Positions 29,313-39,469 of a stretch of DNA of 64,000 bases are shown piece after piece. Under the pieces are notes generated by a model. The model was not told the DNA's origin, searched no databases, and saw nothing but the letters and a program-made list of their open reading frames with translations. Position 1 is the stretch's first letter. The number at the start of each line of letters is the position of its first letter. The DNA is from CAIWHR01 sp963823215 (lineage in GTDB: Bacteria > Pseudomonadota > Gammaproteobacteria > Burkholderiales > Casimicrobiaceae): positions 1-64,000 of the forward strand of contig CAWGKT010000007.1 of NCBI GenBank assembly GCA_963823215.1. The letters are read 5' to 3'. The position numbers were made by a program, and so were the translations under genes.

Positions 29313-29347
29313 GGTTCCGGTCTCCGTCAGCAGGTCAGCGCCACGCT

Positions 29348-29629
29348 CTACCAGCGTTTGGTCTTGATGTTGTGGACGTGGGCATGCTGCCCCCTGGCGA
29401 TAGGAGCGACGACCTTGCCGATGTCGATCCCGTATTTGATGACCGTGGCACCCACGGCCATGTCCTTCAGCGCGACCTTGTGGCCGAGCGGGATGTCCTG
29501 CACGCAGGGCAGCGTGATGGTCCGGTCCTCGTCGAGGATGAGGCCGGTCAGGGTCGTGCCGGCCTTGACGCCCTCGACGACCACCACCGCGACCGAGTCT
29601 TCGGGATCGTGCAATACGCAATGAATCAT
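29348..29629 (-). CDS. suyA: UxaA-family lyase small subunit (SAF domain), probable SuyA
   Basis: A 93-residue SAF-domain protein, the separate N-terminal subunit of a UxaA-type enzyme. Recognisable parts are DSVAVVVVEGVKAG, the DIPLGHKVALKDM motif and IKYGIDIG. ATG 29629 follows AGGAGTTGC. It is the first gene of the minus-strand operon, 35 bases before suyB. In SuyAB the small subunit binds the substrate or helps form the active site; see suyB for the limits of the assignment. Confidence 0.8.
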   Translation of the reverse strand: MIHCVLHDPEDSVAVVVVEGVKAGTTLTGLILDEDRTITLPCVQDIPLGHKVALKDMAVGATVIKYGIDIGKVVAPIARGQHAHVHNIKTKRW

Positions 29630-29723
29630 CGGCAACTCCTCAACGGCGGGGGCCGGGAACACTGTCGGGCAAGCCACAGTGGCGACCGTTCCGGCCGCGA
29701 ACTATCGTGCGAATTTCCGGCTC

Positions 29724-29736
29724 AGTATACTAGAAT
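29724..29736. promoter_or_regulatory. Possible -10 region between suyA and livHM
   Basis: The only AT-rich patch in the 155-base divergent gap reads AGTATACTAGAAT. It includes the palindrome AGTATACT, so it can serve as a -10 box in either direction. No clear -35 boxes were found. Confidence 0.3.
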
Positions 29737-29784
29737 CGATCGCATGCACCGGCAGCCAACGACCGGCATCAGCGTCCCCTCCGC

Positions 29785-31666
29785 GTGTCCCTAGCCTCCC
29801 TCGTCGCGCAACTCCTGAACGGCCTTGCCGGCGCGTCCGCGCTGTTCCTGGTCGCGGCGGGACTCACGCTGATCTTCGGGGTCACGCGGGTGGTCAACTT
29901 CGCGCACGGCTCGCTGTACATGCTGGGCGCGTTCATCGCGTATTCGCTCGTCTCGAGCTTCGGCCGCGGGCCGCTCGGCTTCTGGGGCGCCGTCGTGCTC
30001 GCCGCGCTCGCGGTCGCGCTGATCGGCGTGCTGATCGAGACGCTGCTGCTGAAGCGCATCTACGCCGCGCCCGAGCTGCTGCAGCTCGCCGCCACCTTCG
30101 GCGTCGTGCTGATCGTGCGCGACGCCGCACTGCTTGCATGGGGCGCCGAGGATCTGCTCGGGCCGCGCGCGCCGGGATTGAGCGGCGCGATGGCCGTTTT
30201 CGGCCAGCTGATTCCCACTTACGATCTGTTCCTGCTCGCCGTCGGTCCGCTCGTGCTGCTGGCACTCTGGGCGCTGCTCGAGCGCACCCGGTTCGGCATG
30301 CTGACGCGCGCAGCGACCGAGAATCGCACGCTCGCCAGCGCGCTGGGCATCAACGAGCGGACGCTGTTCACCACCGTGTTCGCGCTCGGCGCCTTTCTCG
30401 CGGGGCTCGCGGGAGCGCTGCAGCTGCCGCGGGAGCCGGCCAACCTGGGCATGGATCTCGCGATCATCGCGGAAGCGTTCGTCGTCACCGTGGTCGGCGG
30501 GTTGGGCTCGATCCCGGGGGCCTTCGTCGCCGCGCTGCTGATCGGCCTCACCAAGGCGCTGTGCATCGCGCTCGGCACGGTCGAGGTCGGCGGCCTCGCG
30601 ATCGCGTTCCCCAAGCTCACGCTGGTCGCCGAATTCGTCGTGATGGCTGTCGTGCTGATCGCGAAGCCCTACGGCCTCATGGGCACCGTGCCTTCGGCGC
30701 CGGCGACCACGCCGCTCGCCGAATTCCGCGCGCTCGTCGTGCCGCCCGGCCGCCGCGCCGCGCTCGGCGCGCTGGCCGCGCTCGCGGTGGCCGCGGTGCT
30801 GCCGTGGACCGGCGACGAGTATCGGCTGATTCTCGCCACCGACATCCTCGTGTTCACGCTGTTCGCCGCCAGCCTGCAGCTCGTGATGGGCCCCGGCGGC
30901 ATGGCGTCGTTCGGCCACGCGGCGTATTTCGGTCTCGGGGCTTACGCCGCCGCGCTGGCGGCGAAGCGCGGCATGCCGATGGAGGCCGCGTTGCTCCTCG
31001 CGCCGCTGGCCGCGGCGGCTGGCGCGCTCGCCATCGGCTGGTTCTGCGTCCGCCTCTCCGGCGTCTACATGGCGATGCTGACACTTGCGTTCGCGCAAAT
31101 CGTCTGGTCGATCGCGTTCCAATGGGATGCCGTCACCGGCGGCTCCAATGGCATCGTCGGTGTCTGGCCGTCGGCGTGGCTGGCCGGCAAGCAGGCCTAT
31201 TACGGGTTCGCGCTGACGCTGATCGCGGCCGCGCTGGCGGCGATCGCGTGGATCGCGCACGCGCCGCTCGGCTATTCGCTGCGTGCCTGCCGCGATTCGC
31301 CGCTGCGCGCCGCGGCGATCGGCATCGACGTCCGCGAACACGCAGTGGACGGCCTTCGTGGTCGCGGGCGGCTTCGCGGGGCTCGCCGGTGGGATCTACG
31401 CCTTCTCGAAGGGCAGCATTTCGCCGGAGACGCTGGCGATTCCGCGCTCGGTCGACGCGCTGGTAATGGTGCTGCTGGGCGGCCTCAACGCGCTGGCCGG
31501 GCCGCTGATCGGAGCGGCGGCATTCACCTGGCTGTCGGACACGCTCGCGCGGGCGACGGAATACTGGCGCGCCGTGCTCGGCGCGACGATACTGCTCATC
31601 GTCATCGCGTTCCCGATGGGGATCGGCGGCACGATCTCGCATTGGCTGCGGCGGAGGGCGGCATGA
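29785..31666 (+). pseudogene. Fused branched-chain-type ABC permease LivH-LivM (frameshifted)
   Basis: One reading frame encodes a LivH-like permease (about residues 1-295, with GLTLIFGVTRVVNFAHG) joined through a short Pro/Arg linker to a LivM-like permease (about 325-625, with VMGPGGMASFGHAAYFGLGAYAA). The frame breaks near 31335, after GIDVREH; the rest of LivM (FAGLAGGIYAF to WLRRRAA) is in another frame, so one indel is likely. LivHM fusions are known but uncommon. The start is GTG 29785. Ligands of this family include amino acids and small carboxylates, amides and urea; context suggests a link to the sulfonate genes. Confidence 0.83.
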
Positions 31667-31758
31667 GCGCCGCCGGGCCGCCCCAAGGCGCGAGATCGGC
31701 GCCCCCGCGGGGGGCAGCGCAGCGGCCAATCGGCCAATGAGGCCGCAAGCGTGGGGGC
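31663..31758 (+). repeat. Dispersed Burkholderiales-type repeat, copy 2
   Basis: It starts ATGAGCGCCGCCGGGCCG, overlapping the livHM stop codon, and ends GCAAGCGTGGGGGC, overlapping the livG start. It shares its first 31 bases and its last 14 with copy 1. The middle (CCCCCGCGGGGGG) can form a hairpin. It thus forms the whole livHM-livG junction. Confidence 0.85.
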
Positions 31759-32513
31759 CGTGCAATCCGCCGCCGTGCTGCGCGTCGACGGGCTGACCAA
31801 GTCATTCGGGGGCGACGACGTGGTGCATGACGTCTCGTTCACCGTGGCCGCCGGCGAACTCGTCGCGCTGATCGGCCCCAATGGCGCGGGCAAGACGACG
31901 TGCTTCAATCTCGTCAACGGCCAACTCACGCCGGACGCCGGGAGCGTGACCCTGGCGGGCACGCGGATCGACGGGCTGCCGCCGCGGACCATCGCGCGGC
32001 TGAGCGTCGGCCGCACGTTCCAGGTCGCCGCCACTTTCGCGTCGATGACCGTGCGCGAAAACGTCCAGGTTGCGCTGCTGGCGCACGACGGAGCACATCG
32101 CGGCATCGCCGCACGCGCGACCGACCGCATGCGTGCCGAGGCCGATGCTCTTGCTCGAGCGCGTGCGCATGGGCAGATTCGCCGGACAGGGTTGCGCGAC
32201 GCTCGCGTACGGGGACGCGAAGCGGGTGGAGCTGGCGTTGGCCCTCGCCTGCGCGCCGCGGCTGCTGCTGATGGACGAGCCGACCGCTGGAATGTCGCCG
32301 CGCTCGCGCGAGCGCCTGATGCAGCTCGCGGCGGATCTCGCGCGCGAAAAGCGGATCGCGGTGCTCTTCACCGAGCACGACATGGACGTCGTGTTCGGGC
32401 ACGCCGACCGCATCATCGTGCTCGACCGTGGTCGCGTCATTGCGGATGGCACGCCCGACGTGATCCGCGCCGATCCCAGGGTGCAGGCGGTCTACCTCGG
32501 CGAGGAAACGTAG
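31751..32513 (+). pseudogene. livG: ABC transporter ATPase LivG, frameshifted
   Basis: An ATPase of about 253 residues for the LivHM permease. Walker A is GPNGAGKTT (about residue 42), and the GRTFQVAATF segment is typical of LivG. The second half, in another frame from about 32140, has the signature region (TLAYGDAKRVELALAL), Walker B LLLMDEPTAGM and the switch His EHDMDVVF. The family signature LSYG is here LAYG. The start codon (GTG 31751 or 31760) comes from the end of the repeat. No LivF ATPase or binding protein follows, since the next gene is on the other strand. Confidence 0.82.
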
Positions 32514-32594
32514 GCGCGGAACCTTCCGACAGACGCCGCTGGACGCCTTCCATCGCAGCGTCAACGAGAACCGTCAAGCGGACGGCATCGGGCG

Positions 32595-33771
32595 TCAACC
32601 CCGCAGCCGCGCGAATCCCTCGGTCAGATCGGCTATCAGATCGTCCGGCTCCTCGAGCCCGATCGCGAGCCGCAGGCACGGTCCTCCGGCATCCCACTTC
32701 GTCGCCGTCTGCACGCGCTCGGGATAGACCGGGATCATCAGGCTCTCGAAGCCGCCCCAGCTCCAGCCCATGCCGAACAGCCGCATCCCGTCGAGCATCG
32801 CGTCGATGCGCTCCTTGGCAACCGGCTGGAGCACGACGCCGAACAGCCCGGACGCCCCGCTGAAGTCGCGCTTCCACAGCTCGTGGCCGCGCGAGCCGGG
32901 AAGCGCCGGGTAGATCACCTCGCGCACCTCGGGTCGCGCCTGCAGCCACTGGGCGATCGTCATGGCGCTCGCGACATGGCGCGCGAGGCGCAACGGCAGC
33001 GTGCGCAGGCCGCGCAGCGCGAGGAAGCAGTCGTCGGGCGACGCGCGTGACGCCCATGTCCGTCCAGAGCCGATGCAGCGCCGGGAACGTCGCCGCGTTG
33101 GCGAGGATGAGCCCGAGCAGCACGTCCGAGTGCCCGCCGATGTACTTGGTCGCCGCATGCACGGACACATCGACGCCGTGGTCGAACGAGCGGAAGCCGA
33201 ACGGTGTCGCCCACGAGTTGTCGGTGATCACGAGCGCGCCGCGCCGGTGCGCGACCTCGGCGATCGCCGGAATGTCCTGCACGCAGAACGTCAGCGAGCC
33301 GGGCGACTCGGTGAACACGACGCGCGTGTTCGGCCGGAACTCGCGCTCGATCGCGGCACCCAGCAGCGGATCGTAGTAGGTCACCTCGATGCCGAGGCGC
33401 GTCAGGTGGTTGTTGCAGAAGCGCCGCGTCGGGCCGTAGACGGCGTCGGTGACGAGCACGTGATCGCCCGCGCGCAGCAGCGCGAGCAGCGGCAGCGTCG
33501 TCGCCGTGAGCCCCGACGGCACGGCGAGCGCCGCGTGCGCGCCCTCGATCGCCGCGACCGCGTCCTGCAGATCGGTGACGGTCGGCAGACCGTGCAGACC
33601 GTAGCCGATGCCCGCATACTCGCCACGCGCCGCCTGCTCGAGATCGGCGACGGTCGGGAACAGCATCGTCGTCGCCCGGAACACCGGCGTGTTGACGGCG
33701 CCGAGGAACTTGCGCGGATTGCGGCCCAGATGGACGGCGCGCGTGGCCGGTTTGTGCTTGTCGTCGCTCAT
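32595..33771 (-). pseudogene. Cystathionine beta-lyase/gamma-synthase family PLP enzyme, frameshifted
   Basis: A trans-sulfuration PLP enzyme of about 391 residues. The substrate loop YGLHGLPT, the PLP-binding Lys in HAATKYIGGHSDVLLG (about residue 207) and the end GGPCLRLAIGLEEPDDLIADL fit MetC-like beta-lyases. The frame changes near 33045 after MGVTR. Such enzymes cleave cystathionine or other cysteine conjugates. Its ATG overlaps the intended stop of gluconokinase, so the two genes are in one transcript. A role with the nearby sulfonate genes is possible but unproven. Confidence 0.82.
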
Positions 33772-34267
33772 GCGTTCTTCCTGTCGCGCGTTGCAGCGCA
33801 GCGCGGATCTTCGCGATCTGCACCGGAATGGCGTCGCGCACGTCCACGACGATCGCGTCTTCCGGCTCTTCCAGCGTCGCGAACTGGCTCGCGAGCAGCG
33901 TTGGCGGCATGTAGCGATGCGCGCGCGCGGCGATGCGCGCGGCGATCGTGTCGTAGTCGCCCTTCAGATGGACGAAGCGGACGTCGCCCGCGCGGCGGAA
34001 GCGATCACGGTAGGCCTGCTTCAGCGCGGAGCATGCGAACACGGCGTCGGTGCCGCGCGCATTGATCGCCGCCATCTCGGCTGCCAGCCGGTCGAGCCAG
34101 GGCCACCGATCGGCGTCGGTGAGCGGCGTCCCGGCCGCCATCTTGGCGACATTGGCCTCCGGATGAAAATCGTCACCGTCGAAGAACGGCCAGCCGAGAT
34201 CCGCCGCCAGCGCCTGTCCGACCGCGGTCTTGCCGCAACCGGACACGCCCATCACCACTACGATCAC
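33768..34267 (-). CDS. gntK: Gluconokinase (last codons frameshifted)
   Basis: A kinase of about 166 residues that phosphorylates gluconate to 6-phosphogluconate. The P-loop is GVSGCGKTAVG near residue 8; FFDGDDFHPEANVAKMAAGTPLTDADR is the gluconokinase signature region. As given, the frame runs on into the next gene. One extra A in the GGAAGAACGC stretch near 33776 would give the end ATGRNA and a TGA overlapping the next ATG, so I set the end at 33768. The start is GTG 34267, overlapping the TGA of the 6-phosphogluconate dehydrogenase remnant. Confidence 0.85.
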
Positions 34268-34562
34268 GGCGTTGGATCCTTCGCCGCATCCGCGTGACCG
34301 CCGAAGCCCTTGCGCATCATCGCGAGCAGCCTGTCGGCGCAGTCGGACTTGCCCTGTCGAGGAGCCACGAGCGCACGACGCTGCCGTGGCGCCACATCTC
34401 GGCGACTGCGGCGAGGTCGATGCCTGCCGAAGCCAACGCCGCGCCCCGCCGCTGGGAATCCTTGTAGTTCGCGTTGCCGCCGTCGACCATGACATCGCCG
34501 CGCGCAAGCCGCCGCGCCATGTTGCCGCCCATGCGGCCGAGTCCGACGATGCCGATCTGCAT
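34264..34562 (-). pseudogene. gnd: 6-phosphogluconate dehydrogenase remnant with internal deletions
   Basis: The N-terminus MQIGIVGLGRMGGNMARRLARG is the NADP loop of a GntZ-type dehydrogenase. It is followed directly by pieces that belong far apart in the family: DVMVDGGNANYKDSQRRG, then AAVAEMWRHGSVVRSWLLD and, in another frame, LLAMMRKGFGGHA at the C-terminus. About 200 of 300 residues are missing, including the catalytic Lys segment, so it cannot work as given. It abuts gluconokinase, its natural partner in gluconate use. Confidence 0.8.
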
Positions 34563-34595
34563 GCGGGAAGGACTTTCAGGAGGGAAACCGTCATG

Positions 34596-35473
34596 CTACC
34601 GAATACGCCGGCGCGAGGAAACCGTCGCGAGAGACGAGCGCCGCGTCGCGATCACCGCCGCCGCGACGATCAGGGCACCGCCAGCGAGGGTCCGCGGACC
34701 CGGAACCTCGCCCAGGAATGCCAACGCGAGCACGATCCCGTACACCGGCTCCAGCGCCGCGACCACGCTCGCCGTGTGCGCGCTGACCGCCGCGAGCGCG
34801 CCGATGAACAGCGTGTGCGAGAGCGCCGTGCACGCGACCCCCAGCACGAGCAGCAGCATGATCTCGCGCCCGCCGATCGATCCGATTTCCCATGGGGCCG
34901 CCCACATGAACGGGAGCAAGACGAGCGCCGCGAGCAGGTTCTGCCAGAACGTGATGTCGGTGGCGGTCCGCGAGGCCGTCCAGCGCCGGTTCATCACGAC
35001 CATGCAGCGCAAACGTGAAACCGGACACGAGTCCCCAGCCGAGTCCCTGGACGACCGGATTCGACAGGGAAAGCTCGGGCACGAGCAGGACCAGCCCGCC
35101 CGTGACCAGCAAAGCGGTCACGCCTTCACGCCGGCGCAGGCGGCGGGCGAGGAACACGCGCTCGGCCGCGAGCGTGAACAGCGGGAAAGGACGCGTAGCC
35201 GAGGAGACCGACGGCCACTGTCGAGACCTGGACCGCCGCGAAGAACGCGAGCCAGTGCACGGCCAGAACGACACCGTTCGCGATGAGCCGCACGTCGAAC
35301 GGAGCGCGCTCGTCGCTGCGCACGCGAAGGAGGCCCAGGGCCACCGCCGCGATCGCGGTCCGCCCGAGGACGATCGCCACAGGAGACAGCGCAAGCCACT
35401 TGCCGAAGAGTCCGGCGAAGCCGAACAGCGCGACGGAGGCGTGCAATGCGATCAGTGCCGAGGTGTGCGACAT
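34596..35473 (-). pseudogene. EamA/DMT-family transporter, frameshifted
   Basis: A ten-helix drug/metabolite transporter of about 290 residues. Helices 1-4 begin MSHTSALIALHASVALFGFAG; the middle part (VTALLVTGGLVLLVPEL) and the last part (TDITFWQNLLAALVLLPFMW to ATRRSS) are in other frames. Breaks lie near 35190 and 35000. Conserved sequence is continuous across both, so indel errors are likely. The substrate is unknown; such proteins often export amino acids or their analogues. It is divergent from the glutamine-synthetase-like gene. Confidence 0.78.
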
Positions 35474-35645
35474 GCCGACGAGACCGGGGTACCTGCCATT
35501 CGGGGCGGTGCAACGGGTCCACTCCACGCGTATTCCCGTCCCGAATCCTAGCAGCTACCATCGCCGCACCGGAGACCGCATCGAGGTACACCCGGGCGCG
35601 CGCTGCTCGCTCCCCGGGCTGTCCCCGCCCCTCCCACGGCTGCGC

Positions 35646-35651
35646 TAGAAT
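35646..35651 (+). promoter_or_regulatory. Possible -10 element of the ligase/nitrile hydratase operon
   Basis: TAGAAT occurs 84 bases before the first ATG of the operon, in an otherwise GC-rich gap. No convincing -35 box could be placed. Confidence 0.3.
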
Positions 35652-35734
35652 GCCGCCCTGTGACGTACGGCCAGCTATCGCGCGGCCGCGCCAAGAACTC
35701 GAGCCCCACCAGCCGCCCCGCTCCGGAGGAGTTG

Positions 35735-37109
35735 ATGCCGACTACAACCTCGGCCGCCAAGGTCATCGCCGCGGTCCGCAACACGCCCGGCAACCGCGTC
35801 AAGGTTGCCGTCTCGGACATCGACGGCGTGCTGCGCGGCAAGTACCTGCACAAGGAAAAGTTCTACGCGGCAGCCGAAGGCGGCTTCGGCTTCTGCGACG
35901 TGGTGTTCGGCTGGGACATGATGGACGTCACCTACGACAACACGACGCTCACCGGCTGGCACAAGGGCTTTCCGGACGTGCTCGCCAAGATCGATCTCGG
36001 CACCTACCGGAACGTGCCCTGGGATGGCGGCGTGCCGTTCTTCCTCGGCGAGTTCGTCGCTGCAGAGGAACGGCAAGGAAGTCCCACTCCCCATCTGCCC
36101 GCGGCAGGTATTGAAGCGCGTGCTGAAGCGGGCGGAGAAGCTCGGCCTGATGCCGATGTGCGGGATGGAATACGAGTGGTTCAATTTCGCCGAGACGCCG
36201 CAATCGTGGGCCGACAAAAAAGGCGTGGCGCCGACGACGATCACGCCGGGGATGTTCGGGTATTCGCTGCTGCGCGCCAACGCGAATCGCGAGTTCTTTG
36301 CCGCGCTGATGACCGAGATGGGCGACTTCGGCGTGCCGATCGAGGGGTTGCACACCGAGACCGGCCCGGGCGTCTACGAGGCGGCGATCCTGTTCTCGGA
36401 GGCGCTGGAAGCGGCCGACCGGGCGATCCTGTTCAAGACCGGCGCCAAGGAAATCGGCTCGCGCTTCGGGATCATGCCGAGCTTCATGGCCAAGTGGAAC
36501 CAGCATCTGCCCGGCTGCTCGGGCCACATCCATCAGTCGCTGTCGGACGGCAAGAAGAACCTCTTCTACGATGCCAAGGGCCGGAACAGCATGAGCAGGC
36601 TGTTCGAGAGCTACCTTGCGGGCCAGGTCGCAGGGCTCATGGAATTGGCGCCGATGTACTGGCCGACGATCAACAGCTACAAGCGCCTGGTCGACGGGTT
36701 CTGGGCGCCGGTCAAGCCGACTTGGGGGGTCGACAACCGGACCGCCAGCTTCCGCGTGATCGCCGGCTCGCCGAAGTCCACGCGGCTGGAGACGCGCTGT
36801 CCCGGCGCCGACATGAATCCGTACCTCGCAGCCGCCGCGGTGCTCGCGGCCGGGCTGGCGGGCGTCGAGAAGAAATTGAAGCTCACGGCCAAGCCGATCC
36901 ATGGCACGAACCAGGGCGCGGAGAACATTCCGCGCGCGCCGCGCACGCTGATCGAGACGACGCGCATCTTCCGCGACTCGGATCTCGCGCGCGACTGGTT
37001 CGGCGACGATTTCGTCGATCACTACGCGGCGACGCGCGAGTGGGAATGGCGCCAATGGCTCGACGCTGTCACCGACTGGGAGATGAAGCGCTATTTTGAA
37101 ATCATCTGA
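35735..37109 (+). pseudogene. Glutamine-synthetase-like glutamate-amine ligase (frameshifted)
   Basis: A GlnA-fold ligase of about 457 residues, resembling gamma-glutamyl-amine synthetases such as PuuA more than true glutamine synthetase. Metal and ATP residues are visible in GMEYEWF, GPGVYEAAILFSEALEAAD, GCSGHIHQS and the phosphate-binding DNRTASFRVI. The frame breaks once near 36065, between FFLGEFV and RNGKEVPLPICPRQ. ATG 35735 follows GGAGGAG. Family members attach glutamate to an amine at the cost of ATP. The PuuD-like hydrolase and aldehyde dehydrogenase in the same operon support a gamma-glutamylation route. Confidence 0.85.
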
Positions 37110-37620
37110 CATCGCCATCCGCCGGCTCGGGCCTGACGACGTGGCGGTGTATCGTGAACTCCGGCTGCGGGGATTGAGGGAACATCCGGACGCGTTCACG
37201 TCCGGGCACGACGAGGAGGCCGCGAAGCCGCTCGCGGTGACCGAAGCGCGGCTGGCGCCCGAGGCCGGTGGCCGGGTGTGGGGCGCCTTTGTCAATGGCA
37301 CCCTGGTCGGCGCCATCGGCCTCCTGCGCGAACCGCGGGTGAAGATCCGGCACAAGGGCGACGTGTTCGGGATGTACGTCGTGCGCGAGCGCGCGGGCCA
37401 GGGTGTCGGCGCGGCGCTGCTTGCGCATTTGATAGGCGAGGCCCGGCGCGAGCCGGGTCTCACCCAGCTGATTTTGACTGTCACGGAGACCAATGTCGCC
37501 GCGCGCAGGCTCTACGAGAAGTTCGGCTTTCGCTCCTTCGGCATCGAGCCGCGGGCCATTCGGGTGGATGACATCTTTTTCGACAAGAACCACATGATCC
37601 ATTTTCTGGCGCAACCATGA
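37096..37620 (+). CDS. GNAT-family N-acetyltransferase
   Basis: A 174-residue acetyltransferase with the CoA loop RAGQGVGAALLAHLI (about residues 96-110) and the C-terminal NVAARRLYEKFGF motif. The start is TTG 37096, overlapping the ligase gene by 14 bases; a later start would cut the first strand. It could acetylate an amine or amino acid intermediate of the operon, which is inference from position. Confidence 0.82.
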   Translation: MKSSDIAIRRLGPDDVAVYRELRLRGLREHPDAFTSGHDEEAAKPLAVTEARLAPEAGGRVWGAFVNGTLVGAIGLLREPRVKIRHKGDVFGMYVVRERAGQGVGAALLAHLIGEARREPGLTQLILTVTETNVAARRLYEKFGFRSFGIEPRAIRVDDIFFDKNHMIHFLAQP

Positions 37621-38786
37621 CCATCACACGTTTCAGCTTTCCGACCACCATCCACTTCGGACCCGGCGCCCGCAAGCTGGTCGCGGGCCACCTCAAGGCG
37701 GAGGGCATTGCACGACCGCTCATCGTCACCGACCGCGGGATCGCGCCGCTGCCGCTGCTGGCGGATTTCGTCGCGGCGCTGCCAGGCCTCGCGGTGGCCG
37801 TCTATTCGGAGATCTGGGGCAACCCCGTCCGCAGCCAGGTGAAGCAAGGCGCCGCCGCATACAGGGCGCACAAGGCCGATGCGGTGATCGGCCTCGGCGG
37901 CGGCGCAGCCCTGGACGTCGCCAAGGCCATTGCGCTGATGGCGAGCCACCCCGGCGACATCCTCGAATACGCGTGGGACCATCCCGAGGTGCGGCCGATC
38001 GGCCGGCCGCTGCCCTACTTCATCGCGCTGCCGACCACCGCGGGCACCGGATCGGAAGTGGGCAGATCGTCGGTCGTCTCCGACGACACGACGCACATCA
38101 AGAAGATCATCTTCTCGCCCGCGCTATTGGCGAAATGCGTGTTCGCCGACCCCGAGCTGACATTCGATCTGCCGCCCGCGATCACCGCCGCCACCGGCAT
38201 GGACGCGCTGACGCACAACGTCGAGTCCTACCTGTCGCCCGAGTACCATCCGCTGTGCGACGGCATCGCGCTCGAAGGCGTGCGCATCGCGGCGCGGGCG
38301 CTGCCGATCGCGTTTCGCGACGGCAGGAACCTCGCGGCACGCAGCGACATGCTGATGAGCTCGATGATGGGCGCGATCGCGTTCCAGAAGGACCTGGGCG
38401 CCGTGCACTCGTGCGCGCACGCGCTGTCCACGGTGGCCGACCTCCACCACGGACTTGCCAACGGGATCATGATCGACCACGTGATGCGCTTCAACCTGCC
38501 CGCCGCGCCCGCGAAGATGGCCGAGCTGGCGCGCGTAGCCGGCGTCCCCGGCGCCGGCGCGATGGTCGAGCAGGATGCAGCCAAGGCGTTCATCGCGTGG
38601 CTGGCGAAGATGAAGGCCGACCTCGGCATTCCAGCAACGCTCTCCGCGATGACTGCGAAGCGTCCTGTGACGCGCGCCGACATTCCGGCGCTGGTCGACG
38701 TGGCGATCAACGACACGTGCCACAAGACCAATCCGCGCAAGTGCGCGCGCGAGGACTTCGAGCGCATGTTCGCGGATGCGATCTGA
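37617..38786 (+). CDS. Iron-containing alcohol dehydrogenase
   Basis: A 389-residue group III alcohol dehydrogenase. The NAD loop is GLGGGAALDVAKAIAL, the family signature PTTAGTGSEVGRSSVVSD, and the iron ligands are Asp in FADPELT, His in MDALTHNVE and the two His of HSCAHALSTVADLHHGLANG. It interconverts an alcohol and an aldehyde with NAD(P). The ATG overlaps the acetyltransferase stop (ATGA). With the aldehyde dehydrogenase at the end of the operon it suggests an alcohol-aldehyde-acid sequence. Confidence 0.9.
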   Translation: MTITRFSFPTTIHFGPGARKLVAGHLKAEGIARPLIVTDRGIAPLPLLADFVAALPGLAVAVYSEIWGNPVRSQVKQGAAAYRAHKADAVIGLGGGAALDVAKAIALMASHPGDILEYAWDHPEVRPIGRPLPYFIALPTTAGTGSEVGRSSVVSDDTTHIKKIIFSPALLAKCVFADPELTFDLPPAITAATGMDALTHNVESYLSPEYHPLCDGIALEGVRIAARALPIAFRDGRNLAARSDMLMSSMMGAIAFQKDLGAVHSCAHALSTVADLHHGLANGIMIDHVMRFNLPAAPAKMAELARVAGVPGAGAMVEQDAAKAFIAWLAKMKADLGIPATLSAMTAKRPVTRADIPALVDVAINDTCHKTNPRKCAREDFERMFADAI

Positions 38787-38839
38787 TCTCATGCGTTGTC
38801 GGCGCGCCCTCCCCTTTCCGTCGAATCCCGCCTGAACCC

Positions 38840-39469
38840 ATGACCGAACACGACCACGATCACGCCGGGGAGCACGGCTCCGAGCTCTCCGCGGCCCAGC
38901 TCCGCGTGCGGGCGCTGGAAACGGTCCTGACCGAGAAGGGCTACGTCGATCCGGCCGCGCTCGACGCAATCGTCGAGACCTACGAGACCAAGGTGGGTCC
39001 GCACATCGGCGCGCAGGTGGTGGCCAGGGCGTGGGTCGATCCGGAATTCATGCGGACGCTCCTTGCCGACGCCTCGCAGGCGACCGGCACGCTGAAGCTC
39101 GCCAATCCGGCCGGCGATCACCTCGTCGCGGTCGAGAACACGCCCACCCAGCACAACTTGGTGGTTTGCACGCTCTGCTCGTGCTATCCGTGGGACATGC
39201 TCGGCCTGCCGCCGGTCTGGTACAAGTCGGCGCCCTACCGGTCGCGGGCGGTCAAGGATCCGCGCGGCGTGCTCGCCGATTTCGGCATCACGCTGCCGCC
39301 GTCCACGGCGATCCGGGTCTGGGATTCCACGGCCGAGACGCGCTTCATCGTCATTCCGATGCGCCCTCGCGGCACCGACGACTGGACCGAGGAGCAGCTC
39401 GCGCGGCTCGTCACTCGCGATTCGATGATCGGGACCGGGCTCGCGAAGACCCCATCCGAGATTGCCTGA
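38840..39469 (+). CDS. nthA: Nitrile hydratase alpha subunit, cobalt type
   Basis: A 209-residue alpha subunit. Its metal site is VCTLCSCYPW; the Thr after the first Cys marks cobalt enzymes (iron enzymes have Ser). The three Cys, two of which become oxidised, bind the non-corrin Co(III). The residue after PW is Asp, where Co enzymes usually have Pro. The His-rich start MTEHDHDHAGEHG is common in the family. The enzyme hydrates nitriles to amides. The gene shares one base with the beta subunit gene. Confidence 0.93.
   Translation: MTEHDHDHAGEHGSELSAAQLRVRALETVLTEKGYVDPAALDAIVETYETKVGPHIGAQVVARAWVDPEFMRTLLADASQATGTLKLANPAGDHLVAVENTPTQHNLVVCTLCSCYPWDMLGLPPVWYKSAPYRSRAVKDPRGVLADFGITLPPSTAIRVWDSTAETRFIVIPMRPRGTDDWTEEQLARLVTRDSMIGTGLAKTPSEIA

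Noticed and set aside
28152..29629. suyAB read as altronate dehydratase
   Set aside because: The fold family is shared, but there are no hexuronate genes nearby while slcC, comC and a sulfonate importer are; the sulfo-lyase reading fits better, though not proven.
29791..31341. A 516-codon minus-strand frame opposite the LivHM gene
   Set aside because: Rich in Arg, Glu, Gln and His with no domain; it is the reverse of a hydrophobic membrane protein gene.
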